Below, piece by piece: positions 19,429-28,081 of a DNA stretch of 64,000 nt. Position 1 is the first letter of the stretch, and every line of letters begins with the position of its first letter. The stretch is from Nitrospirota bacterium (GTDB lineage: Bacteria; Nitrospirota; Thermodesulfovibrionia; Thermodesulfovibrionales; JdFR-85), in contig JAYWMQ010000007.1 in the NCBI GenBank assembly GCA_035873375.1, positions 43,696 to 107,695 of the forward strand, given 5' to 3'. Both the position numbers and the translations under genes were made by a program. The notes beneath the pieces were generated by a model. That model saw only the letters and a program-made list of their open reading frames with translations. It was not told where the DNA came from and made no database searches.

Positions 19429-20910
19429 TCATCCCCTTTTGCCAAAGGGGGGAACTTTTTTATTTCTCTTCTCAAGGCTTGCCAGATAATCCTTTAAAAC
19501 CCTGGCCTGAGACTTGTCCATATTGATAAACTTAAATCCGTACAAGTAACCTTTATCTTCCCTGGAAAGCCACGCAACTGCTACAGTTACAAAAAAGCTG
19601 ATTTCCTTTTCTTCTTCCTGCAAATAGATAACCACTTCCAGCTTCTCTCTCAAGAGAATTAAATCTTTCAGGCTGGCTGAAAAGCCACAGGTGCCGATAT
19701 TTATTACTGTACCGAAAAAAGTCTCTTCCCCATTGATGCGGGAGCATGAAAAAGGCAGTTTTACACTGTATCTGTTTGTCCTCTTTATAGCCCTTAAGGC
19801 TTCCTTAAGTTTAATTAAAACTATCAAAACCTTCCACATCTTTCTGCCTGTCCGTCTCCTCTTTCTTATAAACCTCAACCGGAGTATCAGGAGCTTTCTG
19901 ATAAAGAATGATGTGGCAAAATATAAACCAAAATAAGCTGAGAATATTAGGAACAAGCGGTAGTCGGGTATATCCAGTGTTACCCCGATAATACCGATAG
20001 CAGCGAACATGCAAGATACCAAAAGGATGATCCTGACGGTAGTCCTTTTCCTGTAGCCGTATTTCATGGTAATATGGTGCAGATGGTACTTATCAGCCTT
20101 GAAAGGGCTCCTGCCTCTCAACAACCGCTTTATCATAACAGTTATAGTATCTACAATAGGCACAGCAAGAACTAACATAGGGACGACAGGTGAGACAAGG
20201 CTGTTTTCCTTCTGACTTATTGATATCGAAAGAAAAACCAGGGAAAATCCAAGAGCAAGACTTCCTGCATCCCCCATAAATAACTTTGACGGGGGCCAGT
20301 TATATTTGAGAAAACCAAGCACAGCCCCGGTTAGGGCAACGCTCAATAAGACCAGCTCCGTCTGTCTATTTATGTATGCAAGTACGGCAAATGCAATAAA
20401 TGCTATAAGAGAAATGCCCCCGGCAAGGCCATCCAGTCCATCAATCATGTTGATTGCATTAATAACACCCACGGTGAAAAAGATCGTTAAGGGAACAGCT
20501 AAAATGCCATTAACCTCTATAGGACCTATTGCAAAAATGTCTCCTAATGTCAGGACAATATTATTGCTGAAATATATCATAAAAATTGATGCTACTATCT
20601 GTGCTACAAATTTCCATCGGTGATTCAGTTCTCTGAAATCATCCAGAAAACCGACAATTGCAAGCATGGCTATCCCGGCATAAAATCCTCTAAGGTTTGA
20701 GAAAGGAACAAACAAAAGACAGGTAACGGAAAGGGCCATCATCATTCCCAGACCACCAACCAGAGGCCTTGGATTGCTATGCATCTTCCTCTGTCCCGGA
20801 AAATCGAGCAGACCAATTTTTAAGGCAATATTAGACAGTCTGGGCAGTATAAGGACGGTTATTATCAGTGAAGTAAAAAAAGCAAGGAATAATGTTAGAG
20901 AATATGCCAT
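19429..20910 (-). CDS. WecA/MraY-type polyprenyl-phosphate sugar-1-phosphate transferase fused to a PilZ domain
   Basis: A 493-residue fusion. Residues 1 to about 345 form a multi-spanning glycosyltransferase-4 enzyme of the WecA type, which loads an N-acetylhexosamine-1-phosphate onto undecaprenyl phosphate. It has the acidic motif GFLDDFREL, NAINMIDGLDGLAGG, KLFMGDAGSL and the histidine motif KYHLHH. After a basic linker (RKRRRTGRK), residues from about 385 form a PilZ-like domain with KRTNRYSVKLPF and VINIGTCGFSASL, compared with the RxxxR and (D/N)xSxxG c-di-GMP motifs; here a Gly replaces the Ser. The start is chosen at MAYSLTLFLAFF; a longer reading to 20979 is possible. The last residues (PPFGKRG) are encoded by a palindrome at 19433-19450. 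Confidence 0.85.
   Translation of the reverse strand: MAYSLTLFLAFFTSLIITVLILPRLSNIALKIGLLDFPGQRKMHSNPRPLVGGLGMMMALSVTCLLFVPFSNLRGFYAGIAMLAIVGFLDDFRELNHRWKFVAQIVASIFMIYFSNNIVLTLGDIFAIGPIEVNGILAVPLTIFFTVGVINAINMIDGLDGLAGGISLIAFIAFAVLAYINRQTELVLLSVALTGAVLGFLKYNWPPSKLFMGDAGSLALGFSLVFLSISISQKENSLVSPVVPMLVLAVPIVDTITVMIKRLLRGRSPFKADKYHLHHITMKYGYRKRTTVRIILLVSCMFAAIGIIGVTLDIPDYRLFLIFSAYFGLYFATSFFIRKLLILRLRFIRKRRRTGRKMWKVLIVLIKLKEALRAIKRTNRYSVKLPFSCSRINGEETFFGTVINIGTCGFSASLKDLILLREKLEVVIYLQEEEKEISFFVTVAVAWLSREDKGYLYGFKFINMDKSQARVLKDYLASLEKRNKKVPPFGKRG
19433..19450. repeat. Palindrome overlapping the 3' end of the WecA-PilZ gene
   Basis: CCCCTTT (19433-19439) and AAAGGGG (19444-19450) form a stem just inside the stop codon, so it encodes the peptide PPFGKRG. 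It has no U-tract. It is similar in style to the palindrome at 8654-8669. Confidence 0.5.
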
Positions 20911-21229
20911 TATCGGTTTAGTGGTTGTTTTTCTCCTAATAAGGTTTAGCTTGCAGTTGCATAAAAAAACTGCACACAACAGGCAAGCAGAACTACTTGT
21001 ATTCCAGCAACATTAAGGTCTATCTGTACCAGGGGAGAATTCTTCAGGTCTTAAATTCTTTATTAAAGCAACAGCCATTATTTGATGGGGAATTATTAGT
21101 TCACCCCGAGGTTTTCTAATTATCAACGTATCATTATCATTTATAATAGCAGAATTTAACTTTATAATGGTAGGCTACCCGGAAGACTGACAAAAACATA
21201 AAGGGGCCTGGACTTTTGCGAGGGAATCC
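20911..21229. other. Gene-free spacer
   Basis: About 320 bases between two minus-strand genes, AT-rich in its middle, with no ORF or RNA gene that I recognise. The right edge holds a small imperfect hairpin (GGAC and GAGG pairing with CCTC and GTCC, about 21210-21236) overlapping the stop of the carbamoyltransferase gene; it may be a weak terminator for that gene. Confidence 0.5.
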
Positions 21230-22981
21230 TCAGGTCCTGCTTATAAAGAAATTTCCCATCACCAGCACATCCATTTTTGTCTTCAAAAAGCAATCCAGTG
21301 CCTCTTCAGGCTGGCGGACGATTGGCTCATTCTCATTAAACGATGCATTAAGAACCACAGGCACATCTGTGATTTTTCTAAATTCCTCGATTAGTTGCCA
21401 ATACAGGGGGTTATCTTCCTGCTTCACTGTCTGGAGCCTGCCGGAGCCATCCACATGAGTAACAGCAGGAATGATATCCCTCTTTTCCGGTCTGATCTTA
21501 TAAACCTTGAGCATAAATGGATCCGGATAATCTGTTTCAAAGTATTCACCTGTTGTCTCAAGTTGAATTGAGGGCGCAAAAGCCCTGAAAGACTCCCGAC
21601 TCCTGATCTTTGAGTTCAGGATATCTTTCATGTCGTGCCTGCGGGGGTCACAGACTATACTCCTGTTTCCGAGAGCCCGTGGTCCCCACTCCATTCTTCC
21701 CTGAAACCAGCCTACAACATTACCATCCGCTATAGCTCCGGCTGTATCCCGGCAAAGATCAATTGTTTCTTCCATCTTTCTTATATGACAATTTCCCTTC
21801 TCTATTTCAGATGCATGGCTGTCAAGAACCTGTTTTATTTTATAGTCACTATATCCCGGTCCAAGGTAAGGCTTATCAAGCACAAATGATCGGGGCATAC
21901 CCAGGAGCTGATTCCAGACATAAAAAGCCGCTCCAATGGCTCCGCCTGCATCTCCTGCAGCCGGCTGTATATAGACTTCCCTGAAAGGAGTACTATCAAA
22001 TATCTTGCCGTTTGCCATACTGTTCATCGCACAGCCACCGGATAGAACCAGGTTAGGACACCTGGTTTCTTTATAGACCATGTTCAGGATGTGAAAAAAG
22101 ACCTCCTCATATCTCTTCTGAAGAGAGGCAGCAATGTTCTTGTGCCTTTCGTTAATCTCTGCTCCTCTCTTCCGTGCCGGCCCTAACAAGTCTTCAAGTT
22201 TCCTGGAAAAAACAGCTCCCATGCTTGGTTCCTTGTCATCCCAGGTCATGGCAACACCTTGAGAATGGTGTGTAAAGAAGTCCAGATTAAGATTGAAACC
22301 ACCATTTTTATCAACTTTGAGAATCTCTCTCATTTCTTTCATGAATTCAGGGTCACCATGTGCAGCCAACCCCATAACCTTATGCTCGTCACCATATCTG
22401 AAAAATCCTAAATACTGAGTGACGGACAGATAAAAAAGCCCCAGCGAATGCGGAAAAAACACCCTGTCTCCAACCTCCAGCATATTATCCACACCTTTCC
22501 CCCACATCGTCCCCACAAAATCACCAAAGCAATCCACTGAAACGAGTGCGGCCTCCCTAAATGGGGAAACAAAAAAAGAACTCGACAAATGGGCCACATG
22601 ATGTTCCACATTATGAACCTCAGCCTTTATCTTTTGACACATAAAACTCAACTCACGGTTCAAGACTTCACCAATGTCTCTGATTCTATTAGCATTTTTA
22701 AGACGGTAAGCAACCGATTTCAGAGAAGGCCGTTTCGAAAAGGCAAATAACGCTTTCTTTAAAAGATTAGCATTGGGTTTCCTGTTAACGGCTATATGAT
22801 CTATATCCTTAAACTCGATTCCAGCCTCATTAAGGCAGTATATTATCGCCTCAGACGGAAAGCCTGCCCAGTGTTTTATCCTTGTAAACCGTTCCTCCTC
22901 AGCAGCGGCAATTAACTCTCCATCCGCCACAATACAGGCCGAGGAATCGCCATAATAGGCATTTAAACCAAGAATAATCAT
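21230..22981 (-). CDS. Carbamoyltransferase (NodU/CmcH family)
   Basis: A 583-residue enzyme that transfers a carbamoyl group from carbamoyl phosphate to a hydroxyl of a sugar or similar acceptor, by way of carbamoyl-adenylate. The N-terminal half has the family signature MIILGLNAYYGDSSACIV, AAAEEERFTRIKH and the metal/nucleotide region VEHHVAHLSSSFF. The C-terminal Sua5-like half has LSGGCAMNS, GWFQGRMEWGPRALGNRSI, FRAFAPS and VVLNASFNENEPIV. GGAGG precedes ATG 22981. It lies alone between two priming transferases, so a role in decorating the local polysaccharide is likely but not proven. Confidence 0.9.
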   Translation of the reverse strand: MIILGLNAYYGDSSACIVADGELIAAAEEERFTRIKHWAGFPSEAIIYCLNEAGIEFKDIDHIAVNRKPNANLLKKALFAFSKRPSLKSVAYRLKNANRIRDIGEVLNRELSFMCQKIKAEVHNVEHHVAHLSSSFFVSPFREAALVSVDCFGDFVGTMWGKGVDNMLEVGDRVFFPHSLGLFYLSVTQYLGFFRYGDEHKVMGLAAHGDPEFMKEMREILKVDKNGGFNLNLDFFTHHSQGVAMTWDDKEPSMGAVFSRKLEDLLGPARKRGAEINERHKNIAASLQKRYEEVFFHILNMVYKETRCPNLVLSGGCAMNSMANGKIFDSTPFREVYIQPAAGDAGGAIGAAFYVWNQLLGMPRSFVLDKPYLGPGYSDYKIKQVLDSHASEIEKGNCHIRKMEETIDLCRDTAGAIADGNVVGWFQGRMEWGPRALGNRSIVCDPRRHDMKDILNSKIRSRESFRAFAPSIQLETTGEYFETDYPDPFMLKVYKIRPEKRDIIPAVTHVDGSGRLQTVKQEDNPLYWQLIEEFRKITDVPVVLNASFNENEPIVRQPEEALDCFLKTKMDVLVMGNFFISRT

Positions 22982-23022
22982 TTAGCCTCCGTATTCCCAA
23001 AAAATCGATATCTTCATACTTG

Positions 23023-24063
23023 TCACACCCTGGGAGCAACCAACTTTTCACCAACTCCCCAATTTTTAAACCTCACAATCCTTCTGTAGAGATAAAGATA
23101 ACTAACTGAAAAGAGAAAGAATATGAAGAGTAACACAGGGGTGTTTGAATGAAATGGAAAGGCCATAACATTAAATATTGCAACCAACACCCAGATATAG
23201 ACGGAGGTCTTCGGGTTACTCCTTGCTATTCGCCTGTAAATAAGCATATGAAAGTGCACTCCGTCGGGCTTGAATGCTGAAAGGCCCCGCTTGAATTTCT
23301 TCCTGTAAACCGAGAAAAAAAGCTCAAATATCGGATAGGCAAGTATAACCAGGGGAAACCAGGGCGATATACCGGGATTCCTCTTTACAAGGAGTATGGA
23401 TATCTCGGCAAGTATAAAGCCGATAAAATAGGCACCGCCGTCTCCAAGAAATATTCTGCCCCTGGGGAAATTCCATACAAAAAAACCTGCTATTGCAACA
23501 ATAAGTACAGTGCATACTCCCAACATCAATTGATCTCCGTAAAGATAAGATGCCGCAGCAAACGATAACAGGATAATAATCGATACCCCGGAGGCAAGGC
23601 CGTTAAACCCGTCTATTATATTAATGGCATTGGATAACCCTGCAACGGCAATTATGGTAAAAGGAATTGCCATCCATAACGGCATTCTCAGCAGCCCTAA
23701 ATCATAAACTATACTATCCATCAGAACCATAGCCAGTACGGCACCCACCATTATTATTGAGAGCCTCAACCTCGGACTGATGTTTGACGTTACATCCTCA
23801 TAAAACCCAATTACAAATGCAGGCAGTGCTGACAGAGCAAGATACTCCCCTTCTTTCCCAAACATACTCAACCCGACTATTACAGCAATAACTATTCCCA
23901 GCCCTCCAGCCCTCGGGGTTGGCACATCATGGAATCTCTGAGGCTTATCAGTATCTGCATGGTCAATACAGAATGACCGGATGTGGAAATTCCTTATTAC
24001 TATAAACTGGATTACAAAGGATGCAAAAAATGGCAAGGTAGTTAGCAGTAGGATATGGTTCAT
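23023..24063 (-). CDS. MraY/WecA-like polyprenyl-phosphate glycosyltransferase, paralogue 1
   Basis: A 346-residue integral membrane protein of the glycosyltransferase-4 type that probably transfers a sugar-1-phosphate to a polyprenyl phosphate. It has about ten membrane segments, the early FHDVPTPRAGGLGI motif, GFYEDVTSN, NAINIIDGFNGLASG, RIFLGDGGAYFIGF and a cytoplasmic His motif HFHMLIY. The DNA and protein are very close to a second copy at 38991-39995; the similarity extends a few dozen bases upstream of the start. Its C-terminus (NWGVGEKLVAPRV) is intact, whereas the other copy is cut short. The start has no clear Shine-Dalgarno. Confidence 0.88.
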   Translation of the reverse strand: MNHILLLTTLPFFASFVIQFIVIRNFHIRSFCIDHADTDKPQRFHDVPTPRAGGLGIVIAVIVGLSMFGKEGEYLALSALPAFVIGFYEDVTSNISPRLRLSIIMVGAVLAMVLMDSIVYDLGLLRMPLWMAIPFTIIAVAGLSNAINIIDGFNGLASGVSIIILLSFAAASYLYGDQLMLGVCTVLIVAIAGFFVWNFPRGRIFLGDGGAYFIGFILAEISILLVKRNPGISPWFPLVILAYPIFELFFSVYRKKFKRGLSAFKPDGVHFHMLIYRRIARSNPKTSVYIWVLVAIFNVMAFPFHSNTPVLLFIFFLFSVSYLYLYRRIVRFKNWGVGEKLVAPRV

Positions 24064-24427
24064 AACTTTCTATTTTATAGGGAATGCCCTTATTTGTCCT
24101 GTATTTGCTGTAATCCCGGACACACCACCATTTGGTATATCCAATGCCCTGCATGAGAATATCAATACGGGAAGACCTTTGTCTACACCTAATCGTAAAA
24201 AATTGGTTCGATTTTGTAAAAAAATGACCTGAGCTATCCAGGCTCAATCTTCATTTCATAATTAGTCATTCTGGTTCAAGGCATAAGGGGGGTTAATCGT
24301 GGAATAACTTCTTTGACAGATTCTGATAATCTCCCCCAAGTACCCGAATACCCTACCTCGGCAATTTAAGTTATCTCAATTCAGCAACATAAGTCAAGTG
24401 TCAGAGATGCCTATGTCAAAGAGATGC
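24064..24427. other. Gene-free spacer upstream of the WecA-like gene
   Basis: About 360 bases without a supported gene. The first 50 or so bases resemble the region upstream of the second WecA-like copy, so they belong to the duplicated unit. I see no clear promoter or RNA structure in the rest. Confidence 0.45.
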
Positions 24428-24589
24428 TTAGGGCTGATTAGAACCTGGGGCTATCTTCTTGATTTCAGGGACTACATCATCAACTGAATTGCTCATAACG
24501 ATATCGCCACATCCTGAAATGTATTTGCCAGGCTCATTCATATGAAGGAACACTTTGAGGATGAGATAGCAATCCCTGCATATCTTCAT
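24428..24589 (-). CDS. Small ORF of 53 residues, function unknown
   Basis: ATG 24589 lies three bases after the stop of the aminotransferase gene, and the frame runs to TAA at 24428. The product begins MKICRDCYLILKVFLHMNEPG and includes KYISGCGDIVMSNSVDDVVPEIKK. It has a Cys-X-X-Cys near the start and a third Cys, but I recognise no domain. It could be a real small gene at the end of the operon, a remnant of a larger coding region, or chance. There is no strong Shine-Dalgarno. Confidence 0.3.
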   Translation of the reverse strand: MKICRDCYLILKVFLHMNEPGKYISGCGDIVMSNSVDDVVPEIKKIAPGSNQP

Positions 24590-24592
24590 CCA

Positions 24593-25711
24593 TCACCCAT
24601 AAAACTCTCTTATTTTCTGCACAACATATAAGACCTGATCATCCCCCAGTTCCGGATACAATGGAAGCAGCAATGCCTTCTTAAAAAACTCTTCAGTCCG
24701 CGGAAGACTAAAATTACCCAGACCAAGGGCCTTGAATTGATGAACTGCCTTTCCACCCCACTGGACTACCACCTCGACACCGTTTTCCCTGAGATATGAC
24801 ATCAATTCGTCCCTTGTTTCAGCCTCGATTTCATAGTTCTGAAAGACGTCATAATGCTCGTCATCCTCTACCGGCGGAGGGGGCAGCCTTAATTCCTTAA
24901 GACCGGAAAGCCCTTCATGATAACTCGCAGCAAGCTCCCGGCGTCTCTTTATCCTGTCGCCCAATCCAGGCAGTTTGAAATCAAGAATGGCTGCATGGAG
25001 GTTATCCATACGGCAGTTAAGTCCCCAGAAGTTTATATCCGTCCCCTTTCCCCTCCCGTGATTCCTGAGCATTCTTATCTTTCCGGCAAATGCCTCGTCA
25101 TCGGTAACAACTGCACCGGCATCTCCAAATGTTCCCAAAAGCTTAGCAGGATAAAAACTGAAACACCCGGTCAGTCCGAAAGTCCCTGCCCCCCTACCCT
25201 TATAAGTGGCACCAAGGGCCTGGGCAGCGTCTTCAATAACTGCAAGGTTATATCTTTCGGCAAGGGCTACCAGTTTATCCATCTTGCTGCAGATCCTGCC
25301 ATTGAGATGAACAGGGATTATGGCCTTTGTTTTTGGTGTAATGGCAGACTCTACGAGGTCCACATCCATATTATGGTCATCGGCAATATCCACAAAAACG
25401 GTTTTTGCTCCCAGGAATTTAATAACTTCAATTGTTGCCACAAAAGTATGGGAGACGGATATAACCTCATCACCGGGCCCTACACCGGCAGCATAAAGGG
25501 ACAGGAGCATGGCATCCGTACAGCAACTGACTCCGACTGCAAAATTACTCCCAATGAATTCCGCAAAGTTCTCTTCAAACCTTGAAAGGTCCTCACCAAG
25601 AATGAATGCCCCCCGGGAAAGCACACCTCTTATTATTTCAATATACTCTGCCTCGTGGGCATTAAACTGCAGTGGATAATCAAAAAATTTCACCTTCCAC
25701 TGCATTGTCAT
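24593..25711 (-). CDS. DegT/DnrJ/EryC1/StrS-family sugar aminotransferase
   Basis: A 372-residue PLP enzyme of the sugar aminotransferase family that converts a keto-sugar (usually nucleotide-linked) to an amino-sugar. Visible: FAVGVSCCTDAMLLSL, GDEVISVSHTFVAT, FVDIADDHNMDVDLVE, the PLP-ring region VIEDAAQALGATYKG and the Schiff-base lysine in FSFYPAKLLGTFGDAG. ATG 25711 overlaps the transketolase C gene by four bases (ATGA), so the aminotransferase probably acts on the product of that enzyme. The substrate cannot be read from sequence. Confidence 0.9.
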   Translation of the reverse strand: MTMQWKVKFFDYPLQFNAHEAEYIEIIRGVLSRGAFILGEDLSRFEENFAEFIGSNFAVGVSCCTDAMLLSLYAAGVGPGDEVISVSHTFVATIEVIKFLGAKTVFVDIADDHNMDVDLVESAITPKTKAIIPVHLNGRICSKMDKLVALAERYNLAVIEDAAQALGATYKGRGAGTFGLTGCFSFYPAKLLGTFGDAGAVVTDDEAFAGKIRMLRNHGRGKGTDINFWGLNCRMDNLHAAILDFKLPGLGDRIKRRRELAASYHEGLSGLKELRLPPPPVEDDEHYDVFQNYEIEAETRDELMSYLRENGVEVVVQWGGKAVHQFKALGLGNFSLPRTEEFFKKALLLPLYPELGDDQVLYVVQKIREFYG

Positions 25712-26634
25712 ACCCCCTTTATTAAATCTGAAATTTTTTCATAAATCTTTTGCGGAGTGAGTCCGTGATGTTCTTTGAGAAAATCCGCCTTACCAACCAG
25801 ATGCCGGGCCAAACCTTCTCTGATGCCAAATCTTTTAAAGACCCCGCTGTATCCACTCTCTGCAAGCACTTCGGAGACTGCTGAGCCAAGTCCTCCACTG
25901 ATATTGTGTTCCTCGATGGAGAAGATGGCATGATGTGTTGATGCAATCTGAAGGATAGTCTCTGTATCCAGGGGCTTAAGTGTATGAACATTAACCATTG
26001 AAGCGCTGATTCCTCCTTCGGTCAGCATATCAACAACCTGCACTCCTGTATGGACCATATCACCTGTTGCAAATACAGCAACATCCCTTCCCTCTCTCAA
26101 TATCATTGCCTGGCCGATCTTCAGGTCAGGAGTTTTATCATGGATTACGGGCCCGCCCGTGCTTCCCAACCTGATATACATTGGACTGTCATACTCCAGA
26201 GAAATCTCTGCAATGGCTTTGGCCTCAAGAGGGTCGGCAGGGACGACTACCGTCATATTCGGCAGGGAAGTCATCAAAGAGAGGTCTTCCAGGCCAAAAT
26301 GTGTAAACCCTTCAAAACCATAGGTGAATCCCCCACCTACACCAACGAGTTTTACATTTAAATTATGATAAGCAATGTCAACCCTTATCTGTTCAAATGC
26401 CCTCATTACCAGAAACGGAATAATCGAATAGCAATAAACATTCTTGCCGCATAAAGAGAGCCCGGCAGCTATACCAACCATGTTGGCCTCAGCAACTCCT
26501 GCATTATAAAACCTGTCAGGGCATCCTGCCTTAAAATCATCAAAAAGTTTAAACCCCAGGTCAGCGGTAAGAACTAAAAGATCCTTCTCCTTTTGAGACA
26601 ATTCCTCAAGTGTCTTCACAAATGTCTTTTTCAC
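25708..26634 (-). CDS. Transketolase-like enzyme, C-terminal subunit
   Basis: A 308-residue protein covering the pyrimidine-binding and C-terminal domains of a thiamine-diphosphate transketolase. It has LTADLGFKLFDDF, YNAGVAEANMVGIAAGLSL (the catalytic Glu region), RIDAYH-like RVDIAYHNLNVKLVGVGGGFTYGFEGFTH, and a C-terminal transketolase domain with FSIEEHNISGGLGSAVSEVL. It is the partner of the N-terminal subunit encoded just upstream, whose stop overlaps this GTG start by four bases. Split transketolases occur both in central metabolism and in secondary sugar pathways; the location within a glycan locus favours the latter. Confidence 0.9.
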   Translation of the reverse strand: MKKTFVKTLEELSQKEKDLLVLTADLGFKLFDDFKAGCPDRFYNAGVAEANMVGIAAGLSLCGKNVYCYSIIPFLVMRAFEQIRVDIAYHNLNVKLVGVGGGFTYGFEGFTHFGLEDLSLMTSLPNMTVVVPADPLEAKAIAEISLEYDSPMYIRLGSTGGPVIHDKTPDLKIGQAMILREGRDVAVFATGDMVHTGVQVVDMLTEGGISASMVNVHTLKPLDTETILQIASTHHAIFSIEEHNISGGLGSAVSEVLAESGYSGVFKRFGIREGLARHLVGKADFLKEHHGLTPQKIYEKISDLIKGV

Positions 26635-27449
26635 TGAAGCAATTCCTTCAAGGCTCCTTCATACTCCTCATCATCCGGCGAACGATAATGCCAAAGCACC
26701 TGGTTTTCCATAAATGATACACCCTTCCCCTTCACTGTATTCAGGATCAGGACATTTGGTTTTTCAGATGACAGAGAGCTCAGGGCATTGAAAATCTGCC
26801 TGAAATCGTGCCCGTCTATTTCCTGTACGTGCCATCCAAACGCCCTCCATTTTTCTCCAAGGGGTTCCAGTCCCAGTATATCCTCTGTGCCTCCCAGGGC
26901 CTGCATCCTGTTATAATCCACAAGGGCCGTCAGATTATCAAGCTTATGGTGCCCGGCAAACATAACGGCCTCCCAGACCGAGCCTTCATTTAATTCACCA
27001 TCACTCAGCAACACATGGACTCTATATTGTTTACTGTCAACCCTGCCTGCAAGGGCCATCCCTGCTGCAACAGAAAGCCCATGTCCCAGGGAACCGGTAG
27101 AGACCTCTATCCCCCGGCTTAAATCCCGCGCCGGGTGTTGCTCCAAAGTCCCACCGTTGACGGCAAATCCTTTCAGGTCTTCCCTGCTCATGAAACCCCG
27201 TTCAGACAGGACAGCATACAGGGCTGGACAGGCATGACCCTTACTCAGAATGAATCTGTCCCTGTCAGGGTCAACCGTGGTCTCAGGCGAAGCATTTAGA
27301 GACTTAAAGTAGAGGGCTACAAGGATTTCGACAATCGAAAAACAAGGGCCGATATGAGGACTCCCGGTTTTATGGATCATATTCAGTACAGAGAGCCGGA
27401 CATTCCTGGAGATTTCTTCATACTTCAAAAAGTCATCCTCAATTTCCAT
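26631..27449 (-). CDS. Transketolase-like enzyme, N-terminal (thiamine-diphosphate) subunit
   Basis: About 272 residues forming the cofactor-binding half of a split transketolase. Motifs: GSPHIGPCFSIVEILVALYF, FILSKGHACPALYAVLSE, STGSLGHGLSVAAGMALA and the ThDP/Mg site LLSDGELNEGSVWEAVMFA, in which Ser replaces the first Gly of the usual GDG. ATG 27449 is chosen because AAAGGA precedes it; GTG 27464, overlapping the upstream stop, is the alternative. It should work with the C-terminal subunit to transfer a two-carbon unit to a sugar aldehyde. Confidence 0.88.
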   Translation of the reverse strand: MEIEDDFLKYEEISRNVRLSVLNMIHKTGSPHIGPCFSIVEILVALYFKSLNASPETTVDPDRDRFILSKGHACPALYAVLSERGFMSREDLKGFAVNGGTLEQHPARDLSRGIEVSTGSLGHGLSVAAGMALAGRVDSKQYRVHVLLSDGELNEGSVWEAVMFAGHHKLDNLTALVDYNRMQALGGTEDILGLEPLGEKWRAFGWHVQEIDGHDFRQIFNALSSLSSEKPNVLILNTVKGKGVSFMENQVLWHYRSPDDEEYEGALKELLQ

Positions 27450-27460
27450 GCAGGTTCCTT

Positions 27461-28081
27461 TCACGCCCGTGTCTTTACAAGTGTCAGAATAGTTTCAAGT
27501 ATTATCTTTATATCAGTCAGAAACGAGCGCTCATCAATATATTTTAAGGCAAGCCTCATCTTTTCCGGCTTGATCTTCTCCCTGTATGCCTGGTGGGGAT
27601 CAGGGCTTCCCCTCAAAATCTCCCCTTCGTTATGAAAGGTAAGCGAGGCCCAGTCAGTAATACCCGGCCGGACCTCCAGTATCCTTCTCTCCTCATTCGT
27701 ATAAGTCTCTACTTCCATCAGGACTTCCGGCCTCGGGCCCACAATGCTCATCTCCCCTTTTAAGACATTAACAAGCTGCGGCAGTTCATCAAGCTTGTAT
27801 TTCCTGAGAAACTTACCAACCCTTGTAATTCTTGGGTCATCAGAGGCAGTTGAAGGACCACCAAACTTCTCGGCATCAACCACCATCGTCCTGAACTTGA
27901 AAATCCTGAAAGTCTTCCCAAATCTGCCAACCCTCTCTCCACGGTAAAAGGCAGGTCCCGGAGAGTCAAGTTTAATGAATATAATTAAAAAAAATATCAA
28001 GGGACCAAAAAGCACAAGCCCCAGCAGAGAGGTTATTATATCAAAAGTCCTTTTCAGAAAACCGTCCAATCTCTTATTCAC
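27461..28081 (-). CDS. Polyprenyl-phosphate sugar-1-phosphate transferase (PglC/WcaJ C-terminal type)
   Basis: A 206-residue monotopic phosphoglycosyltransferase that begins glycan assembly on a lipid carrier. It has the basic start KRTFDIITSLLGLVLFGPLIFFLIIFIKLDSPGPAFYRGERVG, FRIFKFRTM, the catalytic acidic region RKYKLDELPQLVNVLKGEMSIVGPRPE and the end of the domain VRPGITDWASL. It lacks the N-terminal multi-spanning part of full-length WcaJ. GTG 28081 directly follows the acetyltransferase stop. With the WecA-like enzymes it makes four possible priming enzymes in the window. Confidence 0.9.
   Translation of the reverse strand: MNKRLDGFLKRTFDIITSLLGLVLFGPLIFFLIIFIKLDSPGPAFYRGERVGRFGKTFRIFKFRTMVVDAEKFGGPSTASDDPRITRVGKFLRKYKLDELPQLVNVLKGEMSIVGPRPEVLMEVETYTNEERRILEVRPGITDWASLTFHNEGEILRGSPDPHQAYREKIKPEKMRLALKYIDERSFLTDIKIILETILTLVKTRA

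Noticed and set aside
24917..25585. A 222-residue plus-strand frame antisense to the aminotransferase
   Set aside because: It shows no domain and mirrors the conserved aminotransferase on the other strand.
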